Shown: positions 9,508 to 18,727, counted from the first letter of the stretch. The stretch: DNA of 64,000 bases from Candidatus Haliotispira prima (GCA_029867005.1 CP123443.1:1798001-1862000); one strand, 5' to 3'. Translations and numbers: made by a program. The notes: a model not told the origin generated them from the sequence alone.

Positions 9508-9768
9508 TCACTCTGTCAGGTTCGCCAGGAATTCTGTCAATTTTGCCAAGGCGTCTTCTTCATCCGGCCCATCGCAATTAATTTCAATTTGATCCCCCTG
9601 AGAAATACCGACTTTCATTAACTTCATTAAACTTTTTGCATTAAAAGTTTTATCACTTTTAGTTACAGTGACGTCTGCCTCAAACTCTTTTGCCAATTTA
9701 ACAAACTGATTGCCGGGTCGGGTATGCAGCCCGGTGGGGTTCACGATTTTCACCACTTTGCTCGTCAT
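9508..9768 (-). CDS. ptsH: Phosphocarrier protein HPr
   Basis: An 86-aa phosphocarrier between Enzyme I and the EIIA proteins. Catalytic H15 lies in GLHTRPGNQFVKLA. S46 in NAKSLMKLMKVG is the site phosphorylated by HPr kinase in Firmicutes and some other bacteria, so regulatory phosphorylation is possible if a kinase exists elsewhere. I chose ATG 9768, preceded by a GGAGGT Shine-Dalgarno, over the longer upstream frame because this gives the standard HPr N-terminus. It lies 29 bp after mtlD and before ptsI on the same strand. Confidence 0.95.
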   Translation of the reverse strand: MTSKVVKIVNPTGLHTRPGNQFVKLAKEFEADVTVTKSDKTFNAKSLMKLMKVGISQGDQIEINCDGPDEEDALAKLTEFLANLTE

Positions 9769-9797
9769 AATACCTCCAAAATGCCAAAATTTTGATT

Positions 9798-10970
9798 TTA
9801 TTCCGGCACTTGATACTCCAGATAGTATTGCTGAACTTTCTCTAAGTTCTCGCAACCCAAATGGGTCAATTTCTCCGAAAGGAAACCGGTGAGTCCCTGA
9901 TTTTCCAGCTGACTTTCTAACTCACAGGCTTCCGAATCTTCTCTGTTGCGGAACAACAAGGCCGCTGCTGCACTGCGCAGCAGAAACACGACACTGCCAC
10001 CATGCTTCCCGGCCAACTGCAAAGGCCCGTCGATACGCTCCTCAGCACTGAGTTTGCGCAGCGGCTCTCGGCCCACACGCAGCACATCATCAATAATAAA
10101 AGGATTCTGAAAACGCTTTAGCACCTTCTCACAATAAGCTTTCTGTTCTACCGGGTCCAAACCATACTCGGCACACAATCCCTTACTGCTTTCCGCCAGC
10201 ACACCGGCCACCATCTCCCGGACACGATGATCGGTCAAAGCATCATTGACACTCTTATACCCCAGACGGAACCCATGCCAAGCGGCACAGGCATGACCGG
10301 TATTCACCGTATAAATCTTCCGTTTCAAAAATGGGGTCAAGTCCTCCACCAAGTGCAGGCCCTCGATTCCTGCCAATTCCGGATACTGCCCGGCAGTTCC
10401 TTCCACTAACCATTCGTGGTATTGTTCCACACGCACAATCAAGGGGTCCCGGAAAGTCTCCCCCCGAGCCTCATCACGGCTCAATGCCGGCACGACCCGG
10501 TCGACTGCAGCATCGGGAAAATAGACATTGGCAGCCATACTCAGCCCCTGTCCGCAAAGCTCGGCTTCCACCGCACGCTTCAGACAGCTACTACCCCGCA
10601 TCATATTTTCACAGGCAATAATATACTGATTGGGATTCCCCGCCTTCCGATGCGCAAAACCGGCGACGATACTTTTGGCCACATGAATCAAGACATTGGC
10701 ACCCACCGCCGTAGTTATCAGACTGGCCGCCGCAAGGATTTCAGGAAGCCCCTTGTCACTACTAAAACAGGCTTCTACTCCGTCCACTCTAACGGATGCC
10801 AGAGTCTCACCCGCAACTTCTACCGTGTAAGAACCGCGCTTTTGTATCTCTGTCACCAAATTCTCGGCGACATCCACGAAAACAACCCGATAACCGGCTT
10901 GAGCCAAGAGCATCCCAATAAATCCACGGCCAATATTTCCCGCACCAAAATGTACTGCCACTCTCTCCAC
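9798..10970 (-). CDS. mtlD: Mannitol-1-phosphate 5-dehydrogenase
   Basis: Oxidises mannitol-1-phosphate to fructose-6-phosphate with NAD, the step after uptake by the mannitol PTS. The N-terminal Rossmann motif HFGAGNIGRGFIG and the catalytic-domain segments KIYTVNTGHACAAWHG (with the family Lys-x3-Asn and His) and DALTDHRVREMV are clear. I place the start at GTG 10970, six bases after AAGGAG, giving 390 residues, close to the 382 of E. coli MtlD. An ATG at 10988 is an alternative and would overlap that ribosome site. It probably heads an operon with ptsH, ptsI and an EIIA gene. Confidence 0.92.
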   Translation of the reverse strand: MERVAVHFGAGNIGRGFIGMLLAQAGYRVVFVDVAENLVTEIQKRGSYTVEVAGETLASVRVDGVEACFSSDKGLPEILAAASLITTAVGANVLIHVAKSIVAGFAHRKAGNPNQYIIACENMMRGSSCLKRAVEAELCGQGLSMAANVYFPDAAVDRVVPALSRDEARGETFRDPLIVRVEQYHEWLVEGTAGQYPELAGIEGLHLVEDLTPFLKRKIYTVNTGHACAAWHGFRLGYKSVNDALTDHRVREMVAGVLAESSKGLCAEYGLDPVEQKAYCEKVLKRFQNPFIIDDVLRVGREPLRKLSAEERIDGPLQLAGKHGGSVVFLLRSAAAALLFRNREDSEACELESQLENQGLTGFLSEKLTHLGCENLEKVQQYYLEYQVPE

Positions 10971-11045
10971 TTTGCACTCCTTCTTCATTTTCCAAGCACC
11001 AAGCCCCATTGGAAGCTCGTAAAGATCCGTAGGTACAGAGGGCAA

Positions 11046-11590
11046 GATCCAAGATCCAAAATCTAAAGGAGCCCTCTCCCCAAAAACCTATAAAAGAATG
11101 GGGTACGGATCTTCACTTTTTATGGCCCCACCAACACTCACACTCATTCAAATACAAAAATTAGAGGTGTAAGGATTGACGGCATTGCGACTGATCTTGG
11201 TATAAATTGCCACATTTTTGCGGCAGTCTGACCACAGCAGTCCCACTCAACACGAGCAAAACAGAGGGACAAAACGGAATTATCGGAACTTCTGTACCCT
11301 GAGATACAAGTCTGCTCACGACACTCATCTTCCTCTTCCCGGAATACGTTTGGGAAAATAAGCCAAATACACAAAGTTATCCGTGTACCTGAACCGTTTC
11401 AGCCATTCTTCAGCCATTTCAAACGCTGACAGCTAACGGAAAATACCCAATGGTTTGCTGCCGACGACAGAAATTTGATTCTGTCATCGGCAAACACCTT
11501 AAACGGCCTGTATCCTGTCGGAAGAGAAAATGGTTTTAGCAGAAGAAAAATAGTTCCGGTTTTCTCTCCACGACAAGGAACAGGATGTTC
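11046..11590. other. Intergenic region between mtlA and mtlD
   Basis: About 550 bp without a convincing gene. A hairpin at 11459-11492 may end the mtlA transcript. The segment near 11045-11080 has short direct repeats of AAGATCCAA or similar just upstream of mtlD, where the mtlD promoter should lie. I cannot pick a definite promoter. Confidence 0.5.
11459..11492 (-). terminator. Candidate hairpin terminator after mtlA
   Basis: Arms 11459-11472 and 11479-11492 pair over 14 bp with one mismatch and a 6-nt loop. It is about 100 bp past the mtlA stop codon in the direction of transcription. There is no clear T-run, so it may instead stabilise the mRNA 3' end. Confidence 0.35.
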
Positions 11591-12970
11591 TTATTTGGCG
11601 TTTTTCAGATCTTGGATAAGACCATCGTAGAAATCTTTATCCAAAAACTGGCCGATAGAAATATGTATAGCGTTCGGTGCCGTATTGCGAGCCCGATCAG
11701 TCAACAGTTTCTGCGTAATGACCAAGTCGTCCGAACTATCCAAAGCATCAATGGACTTGTTCTTGACCTCGATAGCCAAACCGGCAGCGGCGATCCGCTT
11801 GCTCAACATTGTAGCTCCCATTGCGCTCGAGCCCATACCCGCATCACAAGCAACCACAATCATCTTCACGTTAGCATAGGAAACAACAGACCCACCTTTG
11901 CTGACAGCCTTCATCTCTCTGACCTTCTCACGCATATCCTCAATGTCTTCTTCGTCTGTGGAGCGATCCGTCTTCAGCAGAAGCATAGAAACCACGAAAG
12001 TCACGACAGCACCCAAAATCACCGACAGGTACACGCCAAAGTAAGAACCCTTTGCCGTCACCAGAGTCACTGCAATAATACTGCCCGGAGAAGCTGGGCT
12101 CACCAGCCCGGCACCTGTTATCATGAGTGTAGTTACATTAGCCATACCACCGGCAATCATGGCAACAATCAAGCGGGGTTTCATAAGAACATAGGGGAAA
12201 TAAATTTCGTGGATACCACCCAGAAAGTGGATAATGATAGAACCGGGTGCCGATTGCTTAGCATTACCTTTACCAAACAGCATAAATGCCAACAGCAGGC
12301 CCAGACCGGGGCCGGGGTTTGCCTCAACCAAATAGTACATGGAACGGCCGACCTCACCCACCTGCTCGGTTCCCAACGGGGTGAACACACCATGGTTGAT
12401 CGCATTATTGAGGAAGAGAATCTTGGCCGGCTCCACAATAATGGAGACCAGAGGCAGGAGCTTCATATTAACCAAGCCCTCCACACCGGCACCCATACTT
12501 CCTATCAAGAATTGTACGGCACTGCCAACATACATGACAGACAAGACGGAAATACCACCGCCAATGATACCGATGCTGAAGTTGTTGACCAGCATCTCAA
12601 AACCTGCCGGAATTGCGGGCCGGACGACCTCATCAAACTTCTTGATTATCCAAGCACACAAAGGCCCCATAATCATGGCACCCAAAAACATTGGAATGGT
12701 ACTGCCAATGACAACACCAATCGTACCGATTGCACCGGCAACCCCACCGCGATGGCCATAAACCAATTTGCCGCCGGTAAAACCGATCAGCAGCGGCAGT
12801 AGATACGTTATCATTGGGCCGACCAGCGTCACCAACGTTTCGCTGGGTGTCCAACCTGTCGGGATAAAGAACGCCGTAATCAGACCCCAAGCGATAAACG
12901 CCCCAATATTGGGCATAACCATCGCACTGAGGAAGCGACCCACTTTTTGTATTTGCATCTGTACTGACAT
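11591..12970 (-). CDS. mtlA: PTS mannitol transporter subunit IICB
   Basis: Imports mannitol across the inner membrane and phosphorylates it to mannitol-1-phosphate. The 459-aa protein has an N-terminal multi-pass EIIC domain (motifs VMPNIGAFIAWGLITAFFIP and GGKLVYGHRGGVAGAIGT), an extracellular-loop/active-site segment NNAINHGVF, and a C-terminal EIIB domain with phospho-cysteine C375 in VVACDAGMGSSAMG. There is no EIIA domain on the chain, and the separate EIIA gene 72 bp upstream supplies it. The Shine-Dalgarno is AAGGAG. The operon order is mtlR, EIIA, mtlA. Confidence 0.96.
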   Translation of the reverse strand: MSVQMQIQKVGRFLSAMVMPNIGAFIAWGLITAFFIPTGWTPSETLVTLVGPMITYLLPLLIGFTGGKLVYGHRGGVAGAIGTIGVVIGSTIPMFLGAMIMGPLCAWIIKKFDEVVRPAIPAGFEMLVNNFSIGIIGGGISVLSVMYVGSAVQFLIGSMGAGVEGLVNMKLLPLVSIIVEPAKILFLNNAINHGVFTPLGTEQVGEVGRSMYYLVEANPGPGLGLLLAFMLFGKGNAKQSAPGSIIIHFLGGIHEIYFPYVLMKPRLIVAMIAGGMANVTTLMITGAGLVSPASPGSIIAVTLVTAKGSYFGVYLSVILGAVVTFVVSMLLLKTDRSTDEEDIEDMREKVREMKAVSKGGSVVSYANVKMIVVACDAGMGSSAMGATMLSKRIAAAGLAIEVKNKSIDALDSSDDLVITQKLLTDRARNTAPNAIHISIGQFLDKDFYDGLIQDLKNAK

Positions 12971-13042
12971 AATACTCTCCTTAAAAAAATATTTTAATTT
13001 TTGTTTTAAACCTCTGTTCCGGACCGTCGTTTTACACCTTAT

Positions 13043-13480
13043 TTATACCTCGGTCAGATAATTACGGATATATCGGACTTCCGGATCTTCACCAACTTTC
13101 TCCAATATCTCCAACAGGCTATCTGTAAAAATATCTGCATCGTTCTCAGAAGCCAACGTTATGACGGCGGAAACGGTTATGGCAGGTTCCGGATATCTGT
13201 CCAAATTAAAATTGACAGGCTCTTTCAGAACTAAAACACTGGCTCCCGTCCGAAACACATCGCCCTCGGCCGAAGCATGCGCCAAGGCAATATTCGGCAA
13301 ACAGGCATAGTACGGACCATATTCCAATGTGTTGGCAATAATTCTCTGACAGTAGCCCGGACTGATGTAATTTTTCTCCTCCAACACTTGGCAGGCGGTG
13401 CACACAGCCTCCCGCCAATCGGATACTTCATAATCAAGTAAAAATGTTCTCTCCTCCTTTGCAAATTTTAAAATATCCAT
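13043..13480 (-). CDS. mtlF: PTS mannitol subunit IIA
   Basis: A 145-aa EIIA that should phosphorylate the EIIB domain of the adjacent MtlA. The histidine is H68 in NIALAHASAEGDV, a looser version of the usual PHA motif (Leu-Ala before His instead of Pro). The block VLVLKEPVNFN follows as expected. It sits 2 bp downstream of mtlR and 72 bp upstream of mtlA, on the same strand. Gene symbol by context. Confidence 0.8.
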   Translation of the reverse strand: MDILKFAKEERTFLLDYEVSDWREAVCTACQVLEEKNYISPGYCQRIIANTLEYGPYYACLPNIALAHASAEGDVFRTGASVLVLKEPVNFNLDRYPEPAITVSAVITLASENDADIFTDSLLEILEKVGEDPEVRYIRNYLTEV

Positions 13481-13482
13481 AC

Positions 13483-14943
13483 CTACCTGCTCCCCAGTCT
13501 CAATACAGATTCCTGTAGATCAGGCCAATTAATCTTGCTGATGAAGCTGCCAATGATGATACTGTTCCTTGGCAGCAATTCGCTGCTCACTGTTGAAATG
13601 ATGATGCTACCTTCGTATTCTCTGCTGTCAAAATCCCGCAAAGAAAGCACTTCCGTGATACGAACCTTACTGCAGTTCATCTCAATCATCTTGCGCAAAA
13701 CATTCGTGGTATGAACACCGGCAACACAAACCAGAATTACCGGAACAACTTCTTTATCTGCCGGCAAATAAGTTTCCAACAAAAATAACAATTCATCCGC
13801 ACTCAACCAAGAAGATACATGTTTCTTGGCACAGTAATCATCCAAGTCTCTAAACAGGCTCCATTCTATCCGGACACTGTCAAGCAGATCATAGTGGATC
13901 ATATTTTCCCAATAAACAAAACCCTTTTGTTTCCGGTAATGCAACAGTTGCAGGTACGGTTTAATATTTTCCCAGACAAGCTCCCATGCCTCGGAAATAC
14001 TGCCTTCAAACAGTCCCCGCAAGTCTGCCGACAAGCCATCCCAGTCCATTTCCGGCAAAGCTTCAGGCGGAATATGCTTCAGAAGGGATGTGTCCAAGCC
14101 AACCACGTAGCCGGCCAATTCCGCATTGACTTCCATCAACCCCTTCGTTCCTTCTTTCTCCAAAATCGGGAACGATTTATCGTAGCCCTCTTCCAAATCA
14201 AAGACTTTTTGAAGGTTCATTAAAGCAAAGAACAAAAAGATGTTAACATAAGAAATGTCACTGAATTTAGTAGAAAATATTGTTTCCAGGGTGGAAATCA
14301 TCTCTGTAATACTGACAAAATCTACCTTATTACTAAGGTATTTCAACACACAACTATGTATTGTAGTATCATAAGCATAAAAATTATAATCTTTACAAGA
14401 ACTTAGAAGCATCAAAACCGTACTCGGGTCAAGGTGGCCAAAAAAATACTCCAGCAATGCCGCAAAAAATTCACGACGCTCGGCCTGAATATGGGTACCT
14501 ACACCTTGTTGACTGTATATCGGGCTACCAATCAATTTCTTGTTCAGAGCTTTGATATCGCGCAAGACTGTCGCATCCGTCACTCCGACAAAGTTACCCA
14601 GTACCGAAAGCTTGGCAAAGCCTTCCGGACTGCTGACAAGCTCCATCAAAATCAAGGTCTGACGTTCCACTTGGTTGTACCACATGACCTTCTTACCGGT
14701 ACCTGATTCCCGAATCAGTTTTTCCCTCAGCAGACCCAGGTCCTGACCCAGTAAGTGCAGAGTCTGATTGCGATTCTGCTCCAACCGCACATCCAAGCCG
14801 ACAAAAAACATTGCCGGGATGTCCTGAATTCTACGCTGAATAGTGGTTTTGCTGCACTCACACAGTGCTGCCAAGTCATTAAGACTCTGAGATCTCTGCA
14901 AAAGGCTGCTCAGAATTTTCCTACAAAGGGCTGTTTTACTCAT
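13483..14943 (-). CDS. PRD-containing PTS-responsive transcription regulator (MtlR/BglG type)
   Basis: A 486-aa regulator. An N-terminal helix-turn-helix (SLNDLAALCECSKTTIQRRI) and a second HTH (FVGVTDATVLRDIKALNK) are followed by two all-helical PRD-like regions and a C-terminal EIIB(Gat)-like domain with a cysteine in VILVCVAGVHTTNVLRK. Typical MtlR proteins also end in an EIIA-like domain, which is missing here; the free EIIA gene starts 2 bp downstream. By analogy it controls this mannitol operon through PTS phosphorylation of PRD and EIIB sites. Confidence 0.8.
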   Translation of the reverse strand: MSKTALCRKILSSLLQRSQSLNDLAALCECSKTTIQRRIQDIPAMFFVGLDVRLEQNRNQTLHLLGQDLGLLREKLIRESGTGKKVMWYNQVERQTLILMELVSSPEGFAKLSVLGNFVGVTDATVLRDIKALNKKLIGSPIYSQQGVGTHIQAERREFFAALLEYFFGHLDPSTVLMLLSSCKDYNFYAYDTTIHSCVLKYLSNKVDFVSITEMISTLETIFSTKFSDISYVNIFLFFALMNLQKVFDLEEGYDKSFPILEKEGTKGLMEVNAELAGYVVGLDTSLLKHIPPEALPEMDWDGLSADLRGLFEGSISEAWELVWENIKPYLQLLHYRKQKGFVYWENMIHYDLLDSVRIEWSLFRDLDDYCAKKHVSSWLSADELLFLLETYLPADKEVVPVILVCVAGVHTTNVLRKMIEMNCSKVRITEVLSLRDFDSREYEGSIIISTVSSELLPRNSIIIGSFISKINWPDLQESVLRLGSR

Positions 14944-15096
14944 CGAAATTATCCTAACACATTTTTGGATTTATACAAGAATTTTATATTTCTGTCCTGC
15001 ACAGGTTTTGAAAGCAATTTGAAACTATTAAATTCTATTGTCATTTATTTACAATAAAATTCTAATTATTAAATATCTAAATATGTAACTATTTAG

Positions 15097-15996
15097 TCAG
15101 AAAAGATCTTTCATTTTTCTCAAATACCCCAAACGCTCTGCTGTCGTCCGGGAAGGCCAATCAGAAAAATGACCTTCCATCGCTGCCGAAAATTTTTTTT
15201 GCCTTACCCGAAGAAAGGGATTTGCCGCAAGTTCAAAAGCCAGTCGGGAGGGCACAGTAGCCTTGGAACGATTTGCCGGCAGGGCCAAATACCGGTCAAA
15301 CTGACGCAAAGTCCGGTTTTCGCTTTCCAACGACAGAGCGAAACGCAGATTGGCTCGGGTATACTCATGTGCGCAAAACAACAACGTTTGCTGCGGCAGA
15401 CCGGCAATCAGTTCCAAACTCTGTGCCAATTGGGCTGCCGTGCCTTCAAACAGCCGTCCGCAACCCAGAGAAAACAATGTATCACCGCAAAAGGCCAAAC
15501 TGAAATTTTTTCCGGCATTTGTACCGATACAGACAAACATTAAGTGGTCCAAGGTGTGGCACGGAACTTCATGCACTGCAAAGTTCCAAGCCCCCAACGA
15601 TACCACGTCTCCGGATCGCAATTCCCGGCTGCATTCTGCAATTTTCTTTCGGCTGTATGCCGCAACTTCCGGCCGCTTAACAGAACTGTTTCGCGCATAA
15701 TCCAACAATCCCGCGTTTCCCCCGCAATGATCGGCATGCCAGTGTGTATTCCAGATAGCATGTAACAGCCAGCCTCTCTGTCTCAGCTCTTCAACAATCC
15801 TCGGATCATCTGCGGGGTCCAATACTGCCGTGGCCCCAGTCTCTTTATCGTGGATCAAATAGCTATAGTTGTCCCGTAACACAGACAGTTGCACGACCTG
15901 TAAGTTGCCAAACTCATGGAGCCACACACCGTCAATCACTTTCTGCTTTCCCCATTTCCTATATGCCAAACTCTTACAAAAGCCATTCTGCTGCAT
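15097..15996 (-). CDS. gloB: Hydroxyacylglutathione hydrolase-like metallo-beta-lactamase fold protein (glyoxalase II)
   Basis: Hydrolyses S-D-lactoylglutathione or a similar thioester in methylglyoxal detoxification. The metal motif THWHADHCGGN (HxHxDH) lies near residue 80, followed by VPCHTLDHLMF, the FCGDTLFSLGCGRLFEGT block and LLFCAHEYTRANLRFA, the hallmarks of glyoxalase II. The C-terminal substrate domain contains VPSRLAFELAANPFLR. The 299-aa frame carries about 30 extra N-terminal residues, so translation may begin at an internal GTG. The gene stands alone on the minus strand downstream of the ankyrin gene. Confidence 0.88.
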   Translation of the reverse strand: MQQNGFCKSLAYRKWGKQKVIDGVWLHEFGNLQVVQLSVLRDNYSYLIHDKETGATAVLDPADDPRIVEELRQRGWLLHAIWNTHWHADHCGGNAGLLDYARNSSVKRPEVAAYSRKKIAECSRELRSGDVVSLGAWNFAVHEVPCHTLDHLMFVCIGTNAGKNFSLAFCGDTLFSLGCGRLFEGTAAQLAQSLELIAGLPQQTLLFCAHEYTRANLRFALSLESENRTLRQFDRYLALPANRSKATVPSRLAFELAANPFLRVRQKKFSAAMEGHFSDWPSRTTAERLGYLRKMKDLF

Positions 15997-16055
15997 CCTT
16001 TTTTATTTCGAACAGATACTCTGTCATCTGCCTTAATAATATCTACCTACTAAGA

Positions 16056-18032
16056 TTAATTGTCAAGTTTCTCCGGCCTTCTTGCCTCTAAATATTCAAA
16101 AATATTTTGATGATGCCTGGCTTTGGCCTCATCTTCTGCCATATTCCCGCTCTTATCCCGGATATCCAAATCCGCCCCCTTCTCCGTGAGCAATTTCACG
16201 ATAGAAAAGTGTCCCTGTCTCGCCGCATCGTGTAAAGCGGTCCAACCGGCGGCAGATTGCCTGTTGACTTCCGCACCACGTTCCAACAAAGTTTCCACCA
16301 CATCGAGATGCCCATTCCAAGCGGCGTAATGCAGTGCCATCCAGCCCCCCGATGCCTGTATGTTGGCGTTTGCCCCCTGTTCCAGCAGGTACTCAGCTAT
16401 ATCGTTGTAGCCTTTGCGAGCGGCAAGATGTAATGCCGTCCAACCGCTGTTGTTGCCCTGATCAATGCTAACTCCGTTTTCGACCAACACCCTGATCATA
16501 CCCAAGTCATTTTTCCAAGTGGCAATGTATAGTGCACTTTCATTGTTCGCGTTGGGCCGGTCGACATCATGACGCATATGCAGTAACTCGTTGACCACCT
16601 CTTCGTGTCCATCCTCCACAGCCTCCAACAATGGGTAACGCCTATTAATGTAATCTTCCAGGTTTACACTGTAGCTTGCGGAATTCCCGGAGACCGGCGG
16701 AGCCTCTTTCTCCGGGCTTTCTTTCCCTCCGTCCCCTTCTTCCCGGTAGTTTTGGACCGGCAACTCTTTGTCCCCCTCCTCAACCTTCTCCGGCTTCAAA
16801 TCTACCAACAGGGTCCCTATATTTTTATTTTCTCTACCCCCATTTTCTCTACCTCCATTTTCTCTACCTCCATTTTCTCCATTTTTCTCTTCGCCTGCCG
16901 CGTCGCGATACCGCTTTGCCAAATCGTACGCCGTCTGTCCTTCTGCATTTTCCGGTGCGACAGAGGCTCCGGAATCCAGCAGCAGCCGAATCATAGCCAC
17001 ATCTCCCCGCGATGCGGCTATATGCAGGGCAGACCAGCCATCCCTTGCCACATGGTCAACTTCTGCACCATTATCCAAAAGCAAACCGGAAAGATTATAA
17101 TAAGCTCTGGCCACAGCCATACTCAAGGCTGTCCCTCCCCCTCTGTTTCTTTCATTGACGTTGATATCTTGCTTTAAAAGAAATTCCGCCGCCGCCTGAC
17201 TCTGCTCTTCACCAATGGCCTCGTTTATTATCGCATATTGCAGCGGAGAAAAACTTTCTCTCGACGGCAAGCGAAAATCTGCCCCATGTCGGGCCAAAAC
17301 TTCTAAAACAACCACATTGCCGCTAAAAGCAGCATAATGTACAGGCGACATCCCTTTATTGTCCTGAATATTGACATTGGCACCTGCGGCTGCCAATTCT
17401 TCCAGCGTTTCCTGTCGGTCAGCCATCACGGCAATATGCAGTGGCGTTGTTCCGTCCGTATCCTGATTATTACTGTAAGCTCCCTGTTGCAATAAGTAGG
17501 AAACCAACTTCCTTTGGTCTTGCATCGCAGCGTAAAACAAGGGGCTGCGCCCGTCCGAATCGCGAACATCAATATCTGCACCGTGCGTGACAAACATTTC
17601 TGCCAAATCCCAATAATTGTTGGAAACGGCGTAATGCAGAGGCGTTCTGCCGGATAAATCACTGATCCGCAGACTGGCCCCCCTCTCCAGCAATAATGTA
17701 ATAAGTTCGCTATTCCCCTTGGTTGCGGCATAGTGCAGAGCCGTTACCCCTTGTTGGTCCTGCTCATTGATGTCGTGGCCGGCCTGCAATAGTACCCGGA
17801 CAGCGGCAATATCGTTTTCCGCACTGGCAATGTGCAATGGAGAATCGTACAGTTCATACTTTTCCGGCACCTGCTCTTGTTTAGCATTGAGAATTTGAGC
17901 CTCTGCCACACCCGCAAAAATCGGAAGTAATTGCAAAGCCAGAATGATTCCGCCGGTGAGCACACAGCGTTTACAGAAACATGTAAACACATGTGGTACA
18001 GTAGAATAATCTTTACTTGCGCCTTTGATCAT
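16056..18032 (-). CDS. Secreted ankyrin-repeat protein
   Basis: About 658 aa with an N-terminal hydrophobic export signal (GGIILALQLLPIFAGVAEAQ). I count about fourteen ankyrin repeats (TALHYAATKGNSELITLLLE type): nine, then a charged low-complexity linker, then five more. The linker contains tandem NGGRE units from a 15-bp DNA repeat. Ankyrin arrays bind other proteins; the partner is unknown and export suggests a periplasmic or surface role. I place the start at ATG 18032, which follows GAGGTGGAG; the frame extends upstream to 18128 but would bury the signal peptide. Confidence 0.8.
   Translation of the reverse strand: MIKGASKDYSTVPHVFTCFCKRCVLTGGIILALQLLPIFAGVAEAQILNAKQEQVPEKYELYDSPLHIASAENDIAAVRVLLQAGHDINEQDQQGVTALHYAATKGNSELITLLLERGASLRISDLSGRTPLHYAVSNNYWDLAEMFVTHGADIDVRDSDGRSPLFYAAMQDQRKLVSYLLQQGAYSNNQDTDGTTPLHIAVMADRQETLEELAAAGANVNIQDNKGMSPVHYAAFSGNVVVLEVLARHGADFRLPSRESFSPLQYAIINEAIGEEQSQAAAEFLLKQDINVNERNRGGGTALSMAVARAYYNLSGLLLDNGAEVDHVARDGWSALHIAASRGDVAMIRLLLDSGASVAPENAEGQTAYDLAKRYRDAAGEEKNGENGGRENGGRENGGRENKNIGTLLVDLKPEKVEEGDKELPVQNYREEGDGGKESPEKEAPPVSGNSASYSVNLEDYINRRYPLLEAVEDGHEEVVNELLHMRHDVDRPNANNESALYIATWKNDLGMIRVLVENGVSIDQGNNSGWTALHLAARKGYNDIAEYLLEQGANANIQASGGWMALHYAAWNGHLDVVETLLERGAEVNRQSAAGWTALHDAARQGHFSIVKLLTEKGADLDIRDKSGNMAEDEAKARHHQNIFEYLEARRPEKLDN
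16827..16871 (-). repeat. 15-bp tandem repeat inside the ankyrin gene
   Basis: Three consecutive copies of ATTTTCTCTACCTCC (plus-strand reading; the first copy has one change) with a partial fourth. They encode repeated Arg-Glu-Asn-Gly-Gly units in the linker between the two ankyrin blocks. The 15-bp unit keeps frame when copy number changes. Confidence 0.85.
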
Positions 18033-18150
18033 CTCCACCTCAGAAACTCTCGGGAACCGTCTGAAAACATGCCAATCGGGCCGGCTCTCGACAAAGATCA
18101 AGAGCACATCAAGAACACAATATTGCAAGGTTCATTTAAAAAGATCTGTT

Positions 18151-18231
18151 TAAACAAAAGCCCGTCTAAACAAAAGCCCGTCTAAACAAAAACCCGTTCA
18201 AAGTTCTCGCAAAGTTCCCGCAAAGTTCCCG
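18151..18231. repeat. Two adjacent short tandem repeat arrays
   Basis: Three copies of a 16-mer (TAAACAAAAGCCCGTC, 18151-18198, the last diverged) are followed directly by three copies of an 11-mer (CAAAGTTCCCG, 18199-18231, the first with one change). Confidence 0.85.
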
Positions 18232-18278
18232 ATTCTGCGGCGAGATCAAAATTTCTTTCGGTCGCAGCCGAGTTTGCT

Positions 18279-18539
18279 GTGCTTTCCCGCCACTCCAAAG
18301 AAATTGCAAAAATTTCGTGCCAGTTGCATTCCGGAAAGATTCTAAACGATTTGGACGAGGATATCCCGATTTTTTCCGCTTTTTCCAAATCTATCGTGCA
18401 AAAATTCGACCTGCCTGACGCTGCGTTCCATATTGTAAACGAATCGGAAACAAGATTGCTCCGGCAACAAGTCCGGGTTTTGTACGGGCAATTACCCAAA
18501 ACAGCAAACGCAGACAATATAACTACTTTTTTGTACTAA
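18279..18539 (+). CDS. Possible small hypothetical protein or gene remnant
   Basis: A GTG-started frame of 86 aa with a protein-like amphipathic sequence (HSKEIAKISCQLHSG) and no match I recognise. The open frame extends back into the tandem repeats at 18186 without an ATG, which suggests a remnant or a repeat-controlled frame. A minus-strand frame overlaps it. Confidence 0.25.
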   Translation: MLSRHSKEIAKISCQLHSGKILNDLDEDIPIFSAFSKSIVQKFDLPDAAFHIVNESETRLLRQQVRVLYGQLPKTANADNITTFLY

Positions 18540-18568
18540 TACAGATTAAATATCTACTTTTTTGTACT
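18523..18568 (+). promoter_or_regulatory. Paired 15-bp direct repeats upstream of amtB
   Basis: CTACTTTTTTGTACT occurs twice, at 18523-18537 and 18554-18568, with a 31-bp period (about three helical turns). The placement about 160 bp upstream of amtB suggests operator sites for a regulator binding one face of the DNA; the regulator is unknown. Confidence 0.5.
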
Positions 18569-18727
18569 TTACAGTAAGGAGAACCGATTTCGGTACGGAA
18601 TGTGTTGTGGGCATATACATAATATATACTGTAGGAATAGACCTCTTTTACGATTGCAGGAATTTGAGGCACGAAAATTGCTTTTACCTCTTAATAAATC
18701 GATATAAAAAATCAGAAAGGAGATCTT

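Larger units (their letters stand above)
18129..18727. other. Intergenic region between the ankyrin gene and amtB
   Basis: About 600 bp holding two sets of short tandem repeats (18151-18231), a doubtful plus-strand frame (18279-18539) and a pair of 15-bp direct repeats upstream of amtB. No RNA gene was recognised. Confidence 0.5.

Noticed and set aside
11144..11374. A 76-aa minus-strand frame between mtlA and mtlD
   Set aside because: No ribosome site or protein-like pattern.
11585..12802. A 405-aa plus-strand frame opposite mtlA
   Set aside because: Its composition (His, Gln, Thr, Asn rich) is that of an antisense shadow, and mtlA on the other strand is certain.
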